A DNA stretch of 64,000 nt from NCBI GenBank assembly GCA_015231795.1, contig JADGAX010000002.1, forward strand, positions 529,067-593,066, given 5' to 3'. The translations under genes were made by a program, and so were the position numbers. How positions within the stretch are numbered: the stretch's first letter is position 1; each line of letters starts with the position of its first letter. Below the pieces are notes generated by a model. The model had not been told where the DNA came from. It worked only from the letters and a program-made list of their open reading frames with translations, and ran no database searches. Of this stretch, positions 54,415 to 63,710 are shown piece after piece. This stretch comes from Alphaproteobacteria bacterium (GTDB lineage Bacteria; Pseudomonadota; Alphaproteobacteria; Rhodospirillales; WMHbin7).

Positions 54415-54777
54415 ATGGCCTGGACCGATGAAACGATCAACGAACTGACGCGTTTGTGGCAGCAGGGCTTGTCGACCAGCGAAATTGGGCGGCGGATCGG
54501 CATGTCGAAGAACGCCGTGGTCGGCAAGGCGCACCGCCTGGGCCTGATCGCCAGACCGTCGCCGATCAAGCGGGCCGCCCCCGTGCAGCCCCAGCCGCCC
54601 AAGGTGGTGCCCTTCAACAATCGCGGCGGCTGCTCCTGGCCGATCGGCGATCCCAGAAAAGACGATTTCCATTTCTGCGGCGAGCAAGCCATGAACGGCA
54701 AGCCCTATTGCAGCCAGCATGCGGCGATCGCCTATATCGCCCCCAAAAGCAATCACAAGTCGGAAGACGCGGCCTAA
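54415..54777 (+). CDS. gcrA: GcrA family cell-cycle regulator
   Basis: GcrA is an alphaproteobacterial DNA-binding regulator that works with sigma-70 and responds to adenine-methylated GANTC sites. The 120-residue protein has the GcrA N-terminal helix-turn-helix (WTDETINELTRLWQQGLSTS, then EIGRRIGMSKNAVVGKAHRL) and the C-terminal CSWPIGDP and FHFCGEQAMNGKPYCSQHAA motif, a conserved Cys/His set. The ATG at 54415 has AAGGAGGGG upstream. An in-frame ATG at 54361 would add residues unlike the family. A strong terminator follows the stop. Confidence 0.93.
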   Translation: MAWTDETINELTRLWQQGLSTSEIGRRIGMSKNAVVGKAHRLGLIARPSPIKRAAPVQPQPPKVVPFNNRGGCSWPIGDPRKDDFHFCGEQAMNGKPYCSQHAAIAYIAPKSNHKSEDAA

Positions 54778-54804
54778 CAACCGCCTCCAGGACTTGCCAA
54801 GTGA

Positions 54805-54835
54805 AAACCCCGGAGAAGAAATCTCCGGGGTTTTT
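54805..54835 (+). terminator. Rho-independent terminator after gcrA
   Basis: AAACCCCGGAGA (54805-54816) pairs with TCTCCGGGGTTT (54822-54833), loop AGAAA, followed by TT and CTT. This is a textbook intrinsic terminator 28 bases past the gcrA stop. It lies 32 bases from the end of the convergent gene at 54867. Confidence 0.9.
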
Positions 54836-54866
54836 CTTATGCCCGCTTTCAAATCACAGTGAAGCG

Positions 54867-55877
54867 TTAAATATGATGCGCGCTGCGGCGCGCGCCGGGC
54901 TGGTGGCGGGTCAGATAGGCGGGGATGATCGCCTCGGGCGCGGTCGGGCGGATGCCCAATTCCTTCAGTCCGGGATGCTTGCCGGACGGTACATTATCCC
55001 TGGCCAGCAGCTTCATCTGGTCGGGCGTCAGGGGGGGCTTGGGCAGGAATTGCAGGAAAAAGGCCTGAATCTTGCCGACGAAGGGGGGCAGGGGCAGGAT
55101 GGCCGGGCTGCGCTTGATGGCGGTGGCCACCATTTCCATCACTTCCTTCATGCGGATGGGGCGCGGGCCGGCGATCTCGAAGGTGCCGCCCTTGGCATCG
55201 GGCTTGTTCAGCACGGCCAGGATGGCGTCGGCCAGATCGCCCACATAAACCGGCTGGAAGGCGGCCCCGCCCGATCCGAACAGATCGAAGTCGAAGCTAA
55301 GGTCCTGCAGCGAGAATTTAGGCCTGAAGCCGTCGGATACGAAAACCGGCAACATGCGGGTCAGGCGGGCCAGATTGGCGAAGCGGTTGAAAAAATCGTC
55401 ATCGGGTCCGAAAACGACGCTGGGGCGCATGATGACGGCATCGGGGAACTGGGCCAGCACCTCGGCCTCGCCCTTGGCCTTGCTGCGGGCATAGGCCGAA
55501 GGCGAATTGGCGTCGGCGCCCAGGGCCGAAACATGGACTAGGCTTTGAACGCCCGCCGCCTTGGCGGCCTGGGCGATCCGCTTGGCACCCTCGACATGGA
55601 TGGTTTCGAACTTGGCGGCGCCGCTTTCATAAAGGATGCCGACCAGATTGATCACGGCACTTGCCCCTTCTACGGCCCTGGCGATGGCGGTCTTGTCGCG
55701 CAGATCTGCCTTGATGGGAATGACCTGCCCAACCTCGCCCATGGGCTTCAGGAAAGCGGCTCCGATGGGGTCTCGCACGGCGGCGCGCACCGTGGCGCCG
55801 CTGGCCGCCAACCGTTGCACCACTTGGCGCCCAATGAACCCAGAAGCGCCAAAAACCGTCACCACACAGCCGGACAT
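54867..55877 (-). CDS. NDUFA9-like SDR protein (complex I-associated NAD(P)-binding)
   Basis: The 336-residue protein (ATG at 55877, GGGGAGG upstream) is an atypical short-chain dehydrogenase: VVTVFGASGFIGRQVVQRLA at the start binds NAD(P), then AVINLVGILYE, SALGADANSPSAYARSKAKGE, MRPSVVFGPDDDFFNRFA and FQPVYVGDLADAI. This pattern is that of the NDUFA9 subunit or quinone-linked reductases found in alphaproteobacteria. Its activity is not known; a structural role with respiratory complex I is suggested by family. The upstream divergent region holds the tRNA-Leu promoter. Confidence 0.85.
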   Translation of the reverse strand: MSGCVVTVFGASGFIGRQVVQRLAASGATVRAAVRDPIGAAFLKPMGEVGQVIPIKADLRDKTAIARAVEGASAVINLVGILYESGAAKFETIHVEGAKRIAQAAKAAGVQSLVHVSALGADANSPSAYARSKAKGEAEVLAQFPDAVIMRPSVVFGPDDDFFNRFANLARLTRMLPVFVSDGFRPKFSLQDLSFDFDLFGSGGAAFQPVYVGDLADAILAVLNKPDAKGGTFEIAGPRPIRMKEVMEMVATAIKRSPAILPLPPFVGKIQAFFLQFLPKPPLTPDQMKLLARDNVPSGKHPGLKELGIRPTAPEAIIPAYLTRHQPGARRSAHHI

Positions 55878-55943
55878 GCCATCCTCCCCAAAATAAAACT
55901 GGGGGAAGGTTACACAGCCAGCCAAGTTTCGTCCATCCCGCGC

Positions 55944-55972
55944 TTGACATCGGCGCTTTGTCGGGGTATCGC
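55944..55972 (+). promoter_or_regulatory. Promoter of the tRNA-Leu gene
   Basis: TTGACA (55944-55949) and TATCGC (55967-55972) are 17 bases apart. Transcription would start near 55979, 17 bases before the tRNA. Confidence 0.65.
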
Positions 55973-55995
55973 TCGCCCTCCCAAGAAGTGCCCCT

Positions 55996-56082
55996 GCCCA
56001 GGTGGCGGAATTGGTAGACGCGCTAGATTCAGGTTCTAGTGGCTGAAAGGTCGTGGAAGTTCGAGTCTTCTCCTGGGCACCA
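55996..56082 (+). tRNA. tRNA-Leu (anticodon CAG)
   Basis: The acceptor stem GCCCAGG pairs with CCTGGGC. The D-arm contains GGCGGAATTGGTAGACGC. The anticodon stem CTAGA/TCTAG encloses TTCAGGT with anticodon CAG at 56030-56032. A long variable arm (TGGCTGAAAGGTCGT) and a T-arm with TTCGAGT follow, and CCA is encoded. The long variable arm is typical of class II tRNA-Leu. It reads CUG codons. Confidence 0.97.
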
Positions 56083-56154
56083 CTTTCTTGGCGGTCGCAT
56101 TTTGGCCGGGGCGTCGGGGGATGCCTGACAGGGGATTTGGGAAAGGAAGCCCGA

Positions 56155-56763
56155 ATGGCCAATCATCTGCACCATGGCGACCTGCCCGAAGGGCTTGATC
56201 TCGGCCCCGTCATCGCCATCGACACCGAAACCATGGGGTTGAACCCCATGCGCGACCGGTTGTGCGTGGTGCAATTGTCGTCGGGCGACGGCAACGCCCA
56301 TCTGGTCCATTTCCAAAACCGCTATGAAGCGCCGCGCCTGAAAGCGATGCTGGCCGATCCCAAGCGCCTGAAAATGTTCCATTACGCCAGGTTCGACATC
56401 GCCATGCTGGCCCGCTGGCTGGGCGTGACCTGCGCGCCGGTTTATTGCACCAAGATCGCCTCCAGGCTTACCCGGACCAATACCGACAAGCATGGGCTGA
56501 AGGATTTGTGCCGCGATCTTTTGGGCGTCGAAATGTCCAAGCAGCAGCAGACCAGCGACTGGGGAGCGGCCGGCCTGACCGCCGAACAGTTGGCCTATGC
56601 CGCTTCCGACGTTCTGCATCTGCATGCCCTGAAAGCGAAGCTGGACGATCTGCTGCTGCGCGAGGGCCGCAAGGCCCTGGCCGATTCCTGCTTTTCCTTT
56701 CTGCCCACCCGCGCTGCCCTCGATCTCTTGGGCTGGGACGAAGAAGACATCTTCGCGCACTAA
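56155..56763 (+). CDS. RNase D-like 3'-5' exonuclease
   Basis: The 202-residue protein has the DEDD exonuclease fold: AIDTETMGLNPMRDRLCVVQL (first acid motif, about 20-40), FHYARFDIAMLAR (second), and AEQLAYAASDVLHLHAL (third, with Tyr and Asp). It is about half the length of RNase D, because the C-terminal HRDC domains are missing; such short forms are common in alphaproteobacteria. It probably trims the 3' end of tRNA or other small RNAs. It lies 70 bases after tRNA-Leu on the same strand. Start ATG at 56155 (GGAAAGGAAG upstream). Confidence 0.88.
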   Translation: MANHLHHGDLPEGLDLGPVIAIDTETMGLNPMRDRLCVVQLSSGDGNAHLVHFQNRYEAPRLKAMLADPKRLKMFHYARFDIAMLARWLGVTCAPVYCTKIASRLTRTNTDKHGLKDLCRDLLGVEMSKQQQTSDWGAAGLTAEQLAYAASDVLHLHALKAKLDDLLLREGRKALADSCFSFLPTRAALDLLGWDEEDIFAH

Positions 56764-56911
56764 TTTGGGCATCGGGGCCGCCATTCATTGACCTTGGCGG
56801 CTGGGCCGGGCATAATCCATGCAAAGACGGCGCCAAGTTGAAAATGGCTTTGGCTGCCATCGTTCCGCCATCATGAATGGCAAGACTGGCTCTTGATCTG
56901 AACGCCCGGCA

Positions 56912-57898
56912 ATGACGCCCATGACGAATAAGACCGTTTCGACCGCGCAGGCCGACCTCGACTCGGCGCGCCGCGTCCTGTCTCTGGAAGCCCAGGCCCT
57001 GCAAAGCATGGCCGAGGGGCTGGACGGCGCCTTTTTGAAAGCGCTGGACATCCTGGCCGCCGTCGCGGGCCGGGTGGTGGTCAGCGGCATGGGCAAAAGC
57101 GGCCATGTCGGCCATAAGATCGCGGCGACCCTGGCCTCCACCGGCACGCCCGCCGTTTTCGTGCATCCGGCCGAGGCCAGCCATGGCGATCTGGGCATGA
57201 TCACCGCCAAGGATGCCGTGCTGGCCCTGTCCAATTCCGGCGAGACCGCCGAACTGTCCGACCTGATCGCCTATACGCGCCGCTTCGCCATTCCGCTGGT
57301 CGGCATCACGTCTCGCGAGAGCAGCAGCCTGGGCGAGGCCGCCGACGTGGCCCTGGTCCTGCCCACCATGAGCGAAGCCTGTCCGATGGGGCTGGCGCCC
57401 ACTACCTCGACCACCATGATGCTGGCAATGGGCGACGCGCTGGCGGTGACGCTTCTCGAACGCAGGGGCTTCACCGCCGCCGATTTCCAGATGCTGCATC
57501 CCGGCGGCGCTTTGGGCCGCAAATTGCTGAAAGTGTCCGACTTGATGCATCAAGACGGCGAGGTTCCTTTGGTCGCGCCGGATCAGCCCGTGGCCGAGGC
57601 GTTGTTGGTTATGACCAACAAGCGGTTCGGCTGCGCTGGCGTTGTCGGCCCCGATGGTTTGCTGGCGGGCATCGTCACCGATGGCGATCTGCGCCGCCAC
57701 ATGTCTGACGGCATGCTGAAGAAGACCGCCCGCGAGATCATGACCCGCGATCCCAAAACCGTGCGCCCGCAGATTCTGGCCGCCGAGGCGTTGCGCATCA
57801 TGAACGCCAGTTCGATCACCACGCTGTTCGTCGTCGAGGCCGGCAAGCCGGTCGGCATCCTGCACGTCCACGACTGCCTTCGGGCAGGTGTGGCATAG
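56912..57898 (+). CDS. kdsD: D-arabinose 5-phosphate isomerase
   Basis: KdsD makes arabinose 5-phosphate, the first precursor of Kdo for lipopolysaccharide. The 328-residue protein has an N-terminal SIS domain (about 35-185) with VSGMGKSGHVGHKIAATLAS and VFVHPAEASHGDLGM, and two CBS domains (about 205-325; DLRRHMSDGML, IVTDGDL). It is followed after 8 bases by lptC, so it begins a lipopolysaccharide operon. The ATG at 56912 may be replaced by 56921. Confidence 0.95.
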   Translation: MTPMTNKTVSTAQADLDSARRVLSLEAQALQSMAEGLDGAFLKALDILAAVAGRVVVSGMGKSGHVGHKIAATLASTGTPAVFVHPAEASHGDLGMITAKDAVLALSNSGETAELSDLIAYTRRFAIPLVGITSRESSSLGEAADVALVLPTMSEACPMGLAPTTSTTMMLAMGDALAVTLLERRGFTAADFQMLHPGGALGRKLLKVSDLMHQDGEVPLVAPDQPVAEALLVMTNKRFGCAGVVGPDGLLAGIVTDGDLRRHMSDGMLKKTAREIMTRDPKTVRPQILAAEALRIMNASSITTLFVVEAGKPVGILHVHDCLRAGVA

Positions 57899-57906
57899 GA
57901 GGCGTC

Positions 57907-58590
57907 ATGGTCCATATCGACAGCCGCTTGGCGCTTCGCTCCTCCGATCGGACGCGCGATCTGTTGGCCGCGGGCGACATCAAGACCCGCGATCCCAGCT
58001 ACACCCGCTTCGTCGGCATGATGAAGATCATCCTGCCCGCCGTGGCGGCGCTGGTCCTGGGGCTGGTGCTGATCTGGCCGCAGATCGTGGGCAAGGACGA
58101 GCGGTTCAGGGTCAGCTTTTCGAACATCAACACCAAGGACGTCGATACGCTGTCCATGGTCAATGCCCGCTATTTCGGCACCGACAAGGACAATCAGCCC
58201 TTCACCGTCACCGCCGACGCCGCCACCGAGGCGTCCAAGGGTGCCAAGGCGGTCGAATTGGAAGCGCCCAAGGCCGACATGATGACCCGCGACAACCAGT
58301 GGCTGGCCCTTTCCGCCGACAATGGTTTGTACAGCCAGCCGTCCAGCACGCTCGATCTGTTGGGCAACGTCAATCTGTTCCACGACAAGGGCTATGAAAT
58401 TCACACCCAAAGCGCTCAGGCCGACCTGAAAATGGGCACGGCGTCGGGCGACGATCGGGTGCGCGGCCAGGGACCCTTCGGGGCGCTGACCGCCGACGGC
58501 TTCAGACTGTACGATAAAGGGGCGCGCATCATTTTCACCGGCAAAGCCCATCTTGTTCTCGACCCCAAGGCGGGCATGCCCAAAAAATGA
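57907..58590 (+). CDS. lptC: LPS export protein LptC
   Basis: LptC is a bitopic inner-membrane protein that hands lipopolysaccharide from LptBFG to LptA. The 227-residue protein has one membrane helix (about 38-62, IILPAVAALVLGLVLIWPQIV) and a periplasmic LptC domain with beta-strand pattern. It starts with TAGGAGGCGTC upstream of the ATG and overlaps lptA by ATGA. Sequence identity is weak in this family, so the call rests partly on context. Confidence 0.88.
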   Translation: MVHIDSRLALRSSDRTRDLLAAGDIKTRDPSYTRFVGMMKIILPAVAALVLGLVLIWPQIVGKDERFRVSFSNINTKDVDTLSMVNARYFGTDKDNQPFTVTADAATEASKGAKAVELEAPKADMMTRDNQWLALSADNGLYSQPSSTLDLLGNVNLFHDKGYEIHTQSAQADLKMGTASGDDRVRGQGPFGALTADGFRLYDKGARIIFTGKAHLVLDPKAGMPKK

Positions 58591-59417
58591 TGACTGGTTG
58601 GCGCATTTTTCTGATGGCGGTGCTGGTTGCTGCGGGGTTCGCGGCAAGGCCGATGGCCGCTGGTCTCGATTTCACGGGCGGCGGGCCGGAAGGCGCTGTC
58701 GACGTCACGTCGGATCAGGGCATCGAATGGATGCAGCGCGAGCAGAAGTTCATCGCCAAAGGAAACGCAAGGGCGATTCGCAACAACGTGACCGTCCATG
58801 CCGACGAACTGGTGGCGCATTATCGCGACCGCAAGGAAGGCGGCGGCACCGAAATCTGGAAGCTGGAAGCGATCGGCCATGTGCGCATCATTTCCGCCGA
58901 CACCAAGGTGACGGGCGATACCGCGGTCTACGACATCGACAATGTGCTGTTGGTGATCAAGGGTACGCCGGTCGCCAAGCTGCAAACGCCGACCGACACC
59001 GTGACGGCCACCGACAGTCTGGAATATTGGGAGGCCAAGCGCGTGGCGGTGGCCAGGGGCGACGCTTTCGTGCAGCACGACGACAAACGCCTGCGTGCCG
59101 ACACCATCACCGCCGATCTCAAGGAAGACAAGAACGGAAAGCTGGAAATCAAGCAGGCCAACGCGTTCGGCAATGTGCTGGTGCGCACGGCCAATGACGT
59201 CGCCACCGGCGACAAGGGCATCTACTACACCGAAAGCCAGCTGGCCACGTTGACCGGCAACGTGAAAATCACCAGGGACAAGAACCAGTTGAACGGCGGC
59301 TATGCGGAAGTGAACATGGCCACCGGCGTCAGCAAGCTGTTTCCGGCGGCGCCCGGAACGGCGGGAACGCGCGTGCAAGGCATTCTGGCCCCCGATGGCG
59401 GGCGCAAGAAGAAATGA
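58587..59417 (+). CDS. lptA: LPS transport periplasmic protein LptA
   Basis: LptA polymerises into the periplasmic bridge for lipopolysaccharide. The 276-residue protein has a signal peptide (MTGWRIFLMAVLVAAGFAARP) and an OstA-like domain with repeated strands (WMQREQKFIAKGNARAIRNN, ADELVAHYRDRK, IYYTESQLATLTGNVKITR). It overlaps lptC and lptB. It is somewhat longer than the E. coli protein (185), as in many alphaproteobacteria. A basic KK tail ends it. Confidence 0.92.
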   Translation: MMTGWRIFLMAVLVAAGFAARPMAAGLDFTGGGPEGAVDVTSDQGIEWMQREQKFIAKGNARAIRNNVTVHADELVAHYRDRKEGGGTEIWKLEAIGHVRIISADTKVTGDTAVYDIDNVLLVIKGTPVAKLQTPTDTVTATDSLEYWEAKRVAVARGDAFVQHDDKRLRADTITADLKEDKNGKLEIKQANAFGNVLVRTANDVATGDKGIYYTESQLATLTGNVKITRDKNQLNGGYAEVNMATGVSKLFPAAPGTAGTRVQGILAPDGGRKKK

Positions 59418-60199
59418 GCAGCTCCTCCGATTTCGATCAGCCGCTTTCGCCTTTGAACGTGCCGGCCCGCGCCGCCGGTCGCGGCTTGGTGGCGCGCCAT
59501 ATCGGCAAGCGCTACAAGCGCCGTCCGGTGCTGAGAGACGTCACGGTCACCGTCCAGCGCGGCGAGGCGGTGGGGCTGCTGGGTCCCAACGGTGCGGGCA
59601 AGACCACCTGCTTTTACTGCATCACCGGCTTGATCACGCCGGATTCCGGCTCGATCGAGTTGGACGGACAGAACATCACCGATCTGCCCATGTATCGGCG
59701 CGCTCGGCTTGGCATCGGCTATTTGCCGCAAGAGGCTTCGATTTTCAGAGGCCTGTCGGTTTCCGAAAACATTATGGCCGTGTTGGAAGTCACCGAGCTT
59801 GATTCCGAGAAGCGCGAACATATGCTGGAAGCGCTGCTGACCGAATTCTCGATCAGCCATCTGGCCGACGCGCCCGCGGTGGCGCTGTCGGGCGGCGAAC
59901 GCAGGCGCGTCGAAATCGCCAGGGCCTTGGCCTCGCGCCCGCACTTCATTTTGCTGGACGAACCCTTGGCGGGCATCGATCCCATCGCGGTCTCCGACAT
60001 CCGCGATCTGGTGGCGCATCTGAAGGATCGCGGCATCGGGGTTCTGATCACCGACCATAATGTGCGCGAGACGCTGGACATCATCGACCGCGCCTACATC
60101 TTGCACGAAGGCCATGTGCTGATGGAGGGCAGGCCCGACGAGATCGTGGCGCATGCCGATGTGCGCCGGGTCTATCTGGGCGAGAAATTCAGCCTCTAG
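59414..60199 (+). CDS. lptB: LPS export ABC transporter ATP-binding protein LptB
   Basis: LptB powers lipopolysaccharide extraction together with LptF and LptG, which are not in this window. The 261-residue protein contains Walker A GPNGAGKTT (about 57-65), signature LSGGERRRVEIARAL, Walker B FILLDEP, and VLITDHNVRETLDI. An N-terminal extension of about 25 residues precedes the core. Overlap with lptA by ATGA; rpoN follows 11 bases later. Confidence 0.97.
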   Translation: MSSSSDFDQPLSPLNVPARAAGRGLVARHIGKRYKRRPVLRDVTVTVQRGEAVGLLGPNGAGKTTCFYCITGLITPDSGSIELDGQNITDLPMYRRARLGIGYLPQEASIFRGLSVSENIMAVLEVTELDSEKREHMLEALLTEFSISHLADAPAVALSGGERRRVEIARALASRPHFILLDEPLAGIDPIAVSDIRDLVAHLKDRGIGVLITDHNVRETLDIIDRAYILHEGHVLMEGRPDEIVAHADVRRVYLGEKFSL

Positions 60200-60210
60200 G
60201 AGAGCAAGAC

Positions 60211-61710
60211 ATGGTGCTTGCCCCAAGACTCGATCTTCGCCAAGCCCAAACATTGGTCATGACGCCGCAACTTCAGCAGGCGATCAAGCTCCTACAACTC
60301 AGCAATCTTGAACTGACCGCCTATGTCGAGCAGGAGCTTGAACGCAATCCGCTGCTCGAGCGCGAGGATGGCGAGGCGGACGCCAGAATTTCGGACGCCG
60401 AAAGCCAGAACGCATCGCCCGAGCGCGAACGGGCGGAAGAGCCGCTGGTCGATACGGCGCCGGGCACGGAAGAATCGAAGCTGGACATCGACGTCGACAA
60501 CCAGTTCAACAATGACAGCGCTTCCGATGGCGACGGCGAGGGTTGGCAAGGATCGTGGGAGGGCCGCGGCGGGCGCTCCGACTTTCTGGACGACGAGTCC
60601 GATCTGGCGCAAACCGTGGCCAGCCAGAAAAGCCTGCGCGATCATCTGATCGACCAACTGAATCTGGATGTGCAAAATCCGGTCGAACGCATGATCGGCC
60701 TGCATCTGATCGACATGCTGAACGAAGCGGGCTGGCTGATCGGCAATCTGGAAGAGGTGGCCGCCCGGCTGGGCTGCCCGCTTTCCCGCGTCGAGAAAGT
60801 GTTGGCCTGCCTGCAGGCCTTCGACCCGCCCGGCATTTTCGCCCGCAGCCTCAAGGAATGTCTGGCGCTGCAGTTAAAGGACAAGAACCGGCTGGACCCG
60901 GCCATGCAGGCCCTGCTGGACAATCTGGAGCTGCTGGCCAGGCGCGACATGGCTGGCCTGTTGAAGATTTGCGCCGTCGACGCCGAAGACCTAGCCGACA
61001 TGATCAACGAAATACGTGCGCTTGATCCCAAGCCAGCTCTGGCCTTCGATCATGAAATCACGCAAGCCATCGTGCCCGACGTGCTGATGCGCCCCTTGAA
61101 GGGGGGCGGCTGGGTGGTGGAGCTGAACAACGACACTTTGCCTCGCGTGCTGATCAACACGCGCTATCATGCCGAGATCAGCAAGCGCGCCAAGAACAGG
61201 GACGAGAAGCAATTCATCGCCGAGCGTTTCCAATCGGCCAACTGGCTGGTGAAAAGCCTGCATCAGCGGGCCACCACCATCCTGAAGGTGGCGACCGAGA
61301 TCGTGCGCCAGCAGGAAGGCTTCTTCGAACATGGCGTGGCGCATCTGAAACCCTTGGTGCTGCGCGACATCGCCAACGTCATCGGCATGCATGAAAGCAC
61401 GGTCAGCCGCGTCACCTCGAACAAGTACATCTCAAGCCCGCGCGGCATTTACGAACTCAAATATTTCTTCACCCAATCCATCGCGGCGTCCGGCGGCGGC
61501 GACGCCCATTCCGCCGAATCGGTGCGCCACCGCATCAAGGAACTGATCGACGCCGAACCGCCCAAGGACATTCTGTCCGACGACAAGCTGGTGGACATCT
61601 TGAAGAAGGAAGGCGTCGACATCGCCAGGCGCACGGTGGCCAAATACCGCGAGTCCCTTAAAATACCTTCTTCGGTGCAGCGAAGGCGCGAAAAATCGAT
61701 CGGCCTGTAG
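60211..61710 (+). CDS. rpoN: RNA polymerase sigma-54 factor
   Basis: Sigma-54 directs RNA polymerase to -24/-12 promoters of nitrogen, flagellar and other genes; it needs an enhancer-binding activator. The 499-residue protein has region I (LDLRQAQTLVMTPQLQQAIK, Gln-rich), a long acidic region II (about 55-130), the core-binding domain, the HTH (IGMHESTVSRVTSNKYISSP), and the RpoN box ARRTVAKYRESL at about 472-483. It follows lptB, the conserved order in many proteobacteria. The flgDE genes in this window may be under such control in some relatives, but no -24/-12 site is visible. Confidence 0.97.
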   Translation: MVLAPRLDLRQAQTLVMTPQLQQAIKLLQLSNLELTAYVEQELERNPLLEREDGEADARISDAESQNASPERERAEEPLVDTAPGTEESKLDIDVDNQFNNDSASDGDGEGWQGSWEGRGGRSDFLDDESDLAQTVASQKSLRDHLIDQLNLDVQNPVERMIGLHLIDMLNEAGWLIGNLEEVAARLGCPLSRVEKVLACLQAFDPPGIFARSLKECLALQLKDKNRLDPAMQALLDNLELLARRDMAGLLKICAVDAEDLADMINEIRALDPKPALAFDHEITQAIVPDVLMRPLKGGGWVVELNNDTLPRVLINTRYHAEISKRAKNRDEKQFIAERFQSANWLVKSLHQRATTILKVATEIVRQQEGFFEHGVAHLKPLVLRDIANVIGMHESTVSRVTSNKYISSPRGIYELKYFFTQSIAASGGGDAHSAESVRHRIKELIDAEPPKDILSDDKLVDILKKEGVDIARRTVAKYRESLKIPSSVQRRREKSIGL

Positions 61711-61736
61711 GAATTGGATTCTAGGAGAAACGCAGC

Positions 61737-63566
61737 ATGGCCCAGCCCGAAGTCATCCCCTATGCCGACGACTATTTGCGCGCCATTCTGGCGGGTGTCC
61801 GCACCATCGCCGTGGTGGGGGCGTCGGCCAATTGGAACCGGCCCAGCTTTTTCGTGATGAAATATCTGCAGGAAAAAGGCTATCGCACCATTCCGGTCAA
61901 TCCCGGACTGGCGGGCCAGGAGTTGTTGGGCGAAACCGTCTATGGCCAGCTTTCCGACATACCGGAACCCGTCGACATGGTCGACATCTTCCGCAATTCC
62001 GAGGCGGCCGGACCCATCGCCGACGAAGCGATCAAAATCGGCGCCAAGGTCGTGTGGATGCAGTTGGGCGTGCGCAACGACGAGGCGGGGGCCAGGGCCG
62101 AGGCGGCTGGCCTGAATGTCGTCATGAACCGCTGCCCTAAGATCGAATATGGCCGTTTGGGCGGCGAACTGTCCTGGTCCGGCGTCAATAGCGGCTTGGT
62201 GCAAAGCAAGGCTTTGCGCGCCCCCAACATGGCGCCCAGGCGCGGCCAAGGTGCTGATAAGATGGACAAGGAGGCCGGGGGGGAAAAAGTCCCTTTCGGG
62301 ATTGAAACCCTGGCCGTGCATGCGGGCGCCAGGCCCGATCCGGTGACGGGCGCGCGCAATGTGCCCATCTATCAGACCACCAGCTATGTCTTCGACAATG
62401 TCGATCACGCGGCCAATCTGTTCAATCTGCACACCTTCGGCTACATCTATTCGCGACTGACCAATCCCACCGTGTCGGCCCTGGAAGAGCGCATCGCCAC
62501 GTTGGAGGGCGGGCGCGCCGCCGTGTGCGCGGCTTCCGGCCACGCCGCGCAGTTTCTGACCTTCTTTACGCTGCTGGAACCGGGCGACGAGTTTCTGGCG
62601 GCCAGAAACCTGTATGGCGGTTCGCTGACGCAATTCATGCTGTCCTTCAAGAAGCTGGGCTGGACCTGCCATTTGGTCGATCCCAAGGAGCCTGAGAATT
62701 TCCGCAAGGCCCTGACGCCCAGAACCAAGGCCATCTTCATCGAAGGCCTGGCCAATCCGGGCGGCATCGTGGTCGATATCGAAGCGGTTTCCGCCATCGC
62801 CAAGCAGGCTGGCATTCCCTTGATCGTCGACAACACGCTGGCCACGCCTTTTCTCTGCCGCCCCATCGAATGGGGGGCCGATCTGGTCGTGCATTCGACC
62901 ACCAAATTCATTTCCGGCCATGGCACGTCGGTGGGTGGCGCGGTGGTGGAATCGGGTAAGTTCGATTGGGCGGCGTCCGACAAATTCCCGTCGCTTTCGA
63001 AACCAGAACCCGCCTATCACGGCCTGACCTTTTATGAAACCTTCGGCGACTTCGCCTTTACCACCAAGGCCCGCGCGGTGGCGCTGCGCGACTTCGGCCC
63101 CGCCATGGCGCCGATGAACGCCTTTCTGACTTTGACCGGCGCCGAAACGCTGCACCTGCGCATGGAGCGTCATGTGCAAAACGCGCAAGCGGTGGCCGAG
63201 TTTCTGGACAAACATCCCCAGGTGGCCTGGGTTTCCTATGCGGGCCTGCCCGCCAATCCTTATCACCAGTTGGCCAAGAAATATTTCCCCAAAGGGCCGG
63301 GGTCGGTTTTCACCTTCGGAGTCAAGGGCGGCTTCGAAGCCGGGATCAAGGTGGTGGAATCGGTGCAACTATTCTCGCATCTGGCCAATATCGGCGATAC
63401 GCGCAGCCTGATCATCCATCCGGCATCCACCACGCACCGCCAGCTTTCCGACGAGCAGAAGATCGCTTCCGGCGCTGGCCCCGACGTGCTGCGCCTGTCG
63501 ATTGGGATTGAAAGCGCCGACGATTTGATTCGCGATTTGGATCAGGCCCTCAAGCGGGCTGGTTAG
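61737..63566 (+). CDS. Fusion of CoA-binding domain and O-acetylhomoserine sulfhydrylase
   Basis: The 609-residue protein joins two proteins often separate. Residues 1-150 are a CoA-binding/Rossmann domain ([43 protein letters not shown]). After a basic linker (about 160-185), residues 187-609 are a PLP enzyme of the Cys/Met metabolism family ([43 protein letters not shown] Lys in [18 protein letters not shown]). It is of O-acetylhomoserine aminocarboxypropyltransferase type, making homocysteine from sulfide. An internal ATG at 62262 coincides with the normal MetY start, so a second product is possible. It follows rpoN by 26 bases. Confidence 0.88.
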   Translation: MAQPEVIPYADDYLRAILAGVRTIAVVGASANWNRPSFFVMKYLQEKGYRTIPVNPGLAGQELLGETVYGQLSDIPEPVDMVDIFRNSEAAGPIADEAIKIGAKVVWMQLGVRNDEAGARAEAAGLNVVMNRCPKIEYGRLGGELSWSGVNSGLVQSKALRAPNMAPRRGQGADKMDKEAGGEKVPFGIETLAVHAGARPDPVTGARNVPIYQTTSYVFDNVDHAANLFNLHTFGYIYSRLTNPTVSALEERIATLEGGRAAVCAASGHAAQFLTFFTLLEPGDEFLAARNLYGGSLTQFMLSFKKLGWTCHLVDPKEPENFRKALTPRTKAIFIEGLANPGGIVVDIEAVSAIAKQAGIPLIVDNTLATPFLCRPIEWGADLVVHSTTKFISGHGTSVGGAVVESGKFDWAASDKFPSLSKPEPAYHGLTFYETFGDFAFTTKARAVALRDFGPAMAPMNAFLTLTGAETLHLRMERHVQNAQAVAEFLDKHPQVAWVSYAGLPANPYHQLAKKYFPKGPGSVFTFGVKGGFEAGIKVVESVQLFSHLANIGDTRSLIIHPASTTHRQLSDEQKIASGAGPDVLRLSIGIESADDLIRDLDQALKRAG

Positions 63567-63603
63567 AGCAAGCGGCTATGGGTCAACTTTTTGCCGGTTG
63601 GTC

Positions 63604-63675
63604 GCGGGCAAGGCCCGCGCGCGCCCAATGGCGCGGGAGCCAAGCGTTCCGGAGGAACGCGCCCGGCGCTTGAGG
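63604..63675 (-). repeat. Distant copy of the hairpin element
   Basis: Read on the minus strand this region begins CCTCAAGCGCCGGGCGCG and CGCTTGGCTC, matching the repeats at 27127 and 27227. The hairpin between these blocks, GCGTTCC/GGAACGC with loop TCC, differs from theirs but keeps pairing. Further stems are at 63604-63609/63613-63618. Confidence 0.7.
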
Positions 63676-63676
63676 T

Positions 63677-63703
63677 TTGCGTTCGTCGGATCGACGAACG
63701 CAA
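63677..63703. terminator. 12-bp perfect hairpin before the EAL gene end
   Basis: TTGCGTTCGTCG (63677-63688) pairs perfectly with CGACGAACGCAA (63692-63703) across a GAT loop. It lies between the convergent ends of the fusion gene and the EAL gene. There is no T-run, but the stem is strong enough to work as a bidirectional terminator. Confidence 0.5.
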
Positions 63704-63710
63704 CTTGACC

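Noticed and set aside
54878..56162. Long N-terminal extension of the SDR protein through the tRNA-Leu gene
   Set aside because: The additional residues are read from the tRNA antisense. The ATG at 55877 has a strong ribosome site and the NAD-binding motif directly after it.
56468..57871. Open frame antisense to kdsD and the RNase D-like gene
   Set aside because: Both plus-strand genes are well supported. The frame crosses two genes and the gap between them.
61711..61736. A SAM-type riboswitch before the MetY fusion
   Set aside because: Only 26 bases separate it from rpoN, which is too short for a known SAM aptamer.
61449..63368. Very long open frame (639 codons) antisense to rpoN and the MetY fusion gene
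   Set aside because: It is opposite two clearly recognised genes, and its translation is rich in Arg, Gly and His with no family match. Such frames arise from high-GC third positions.
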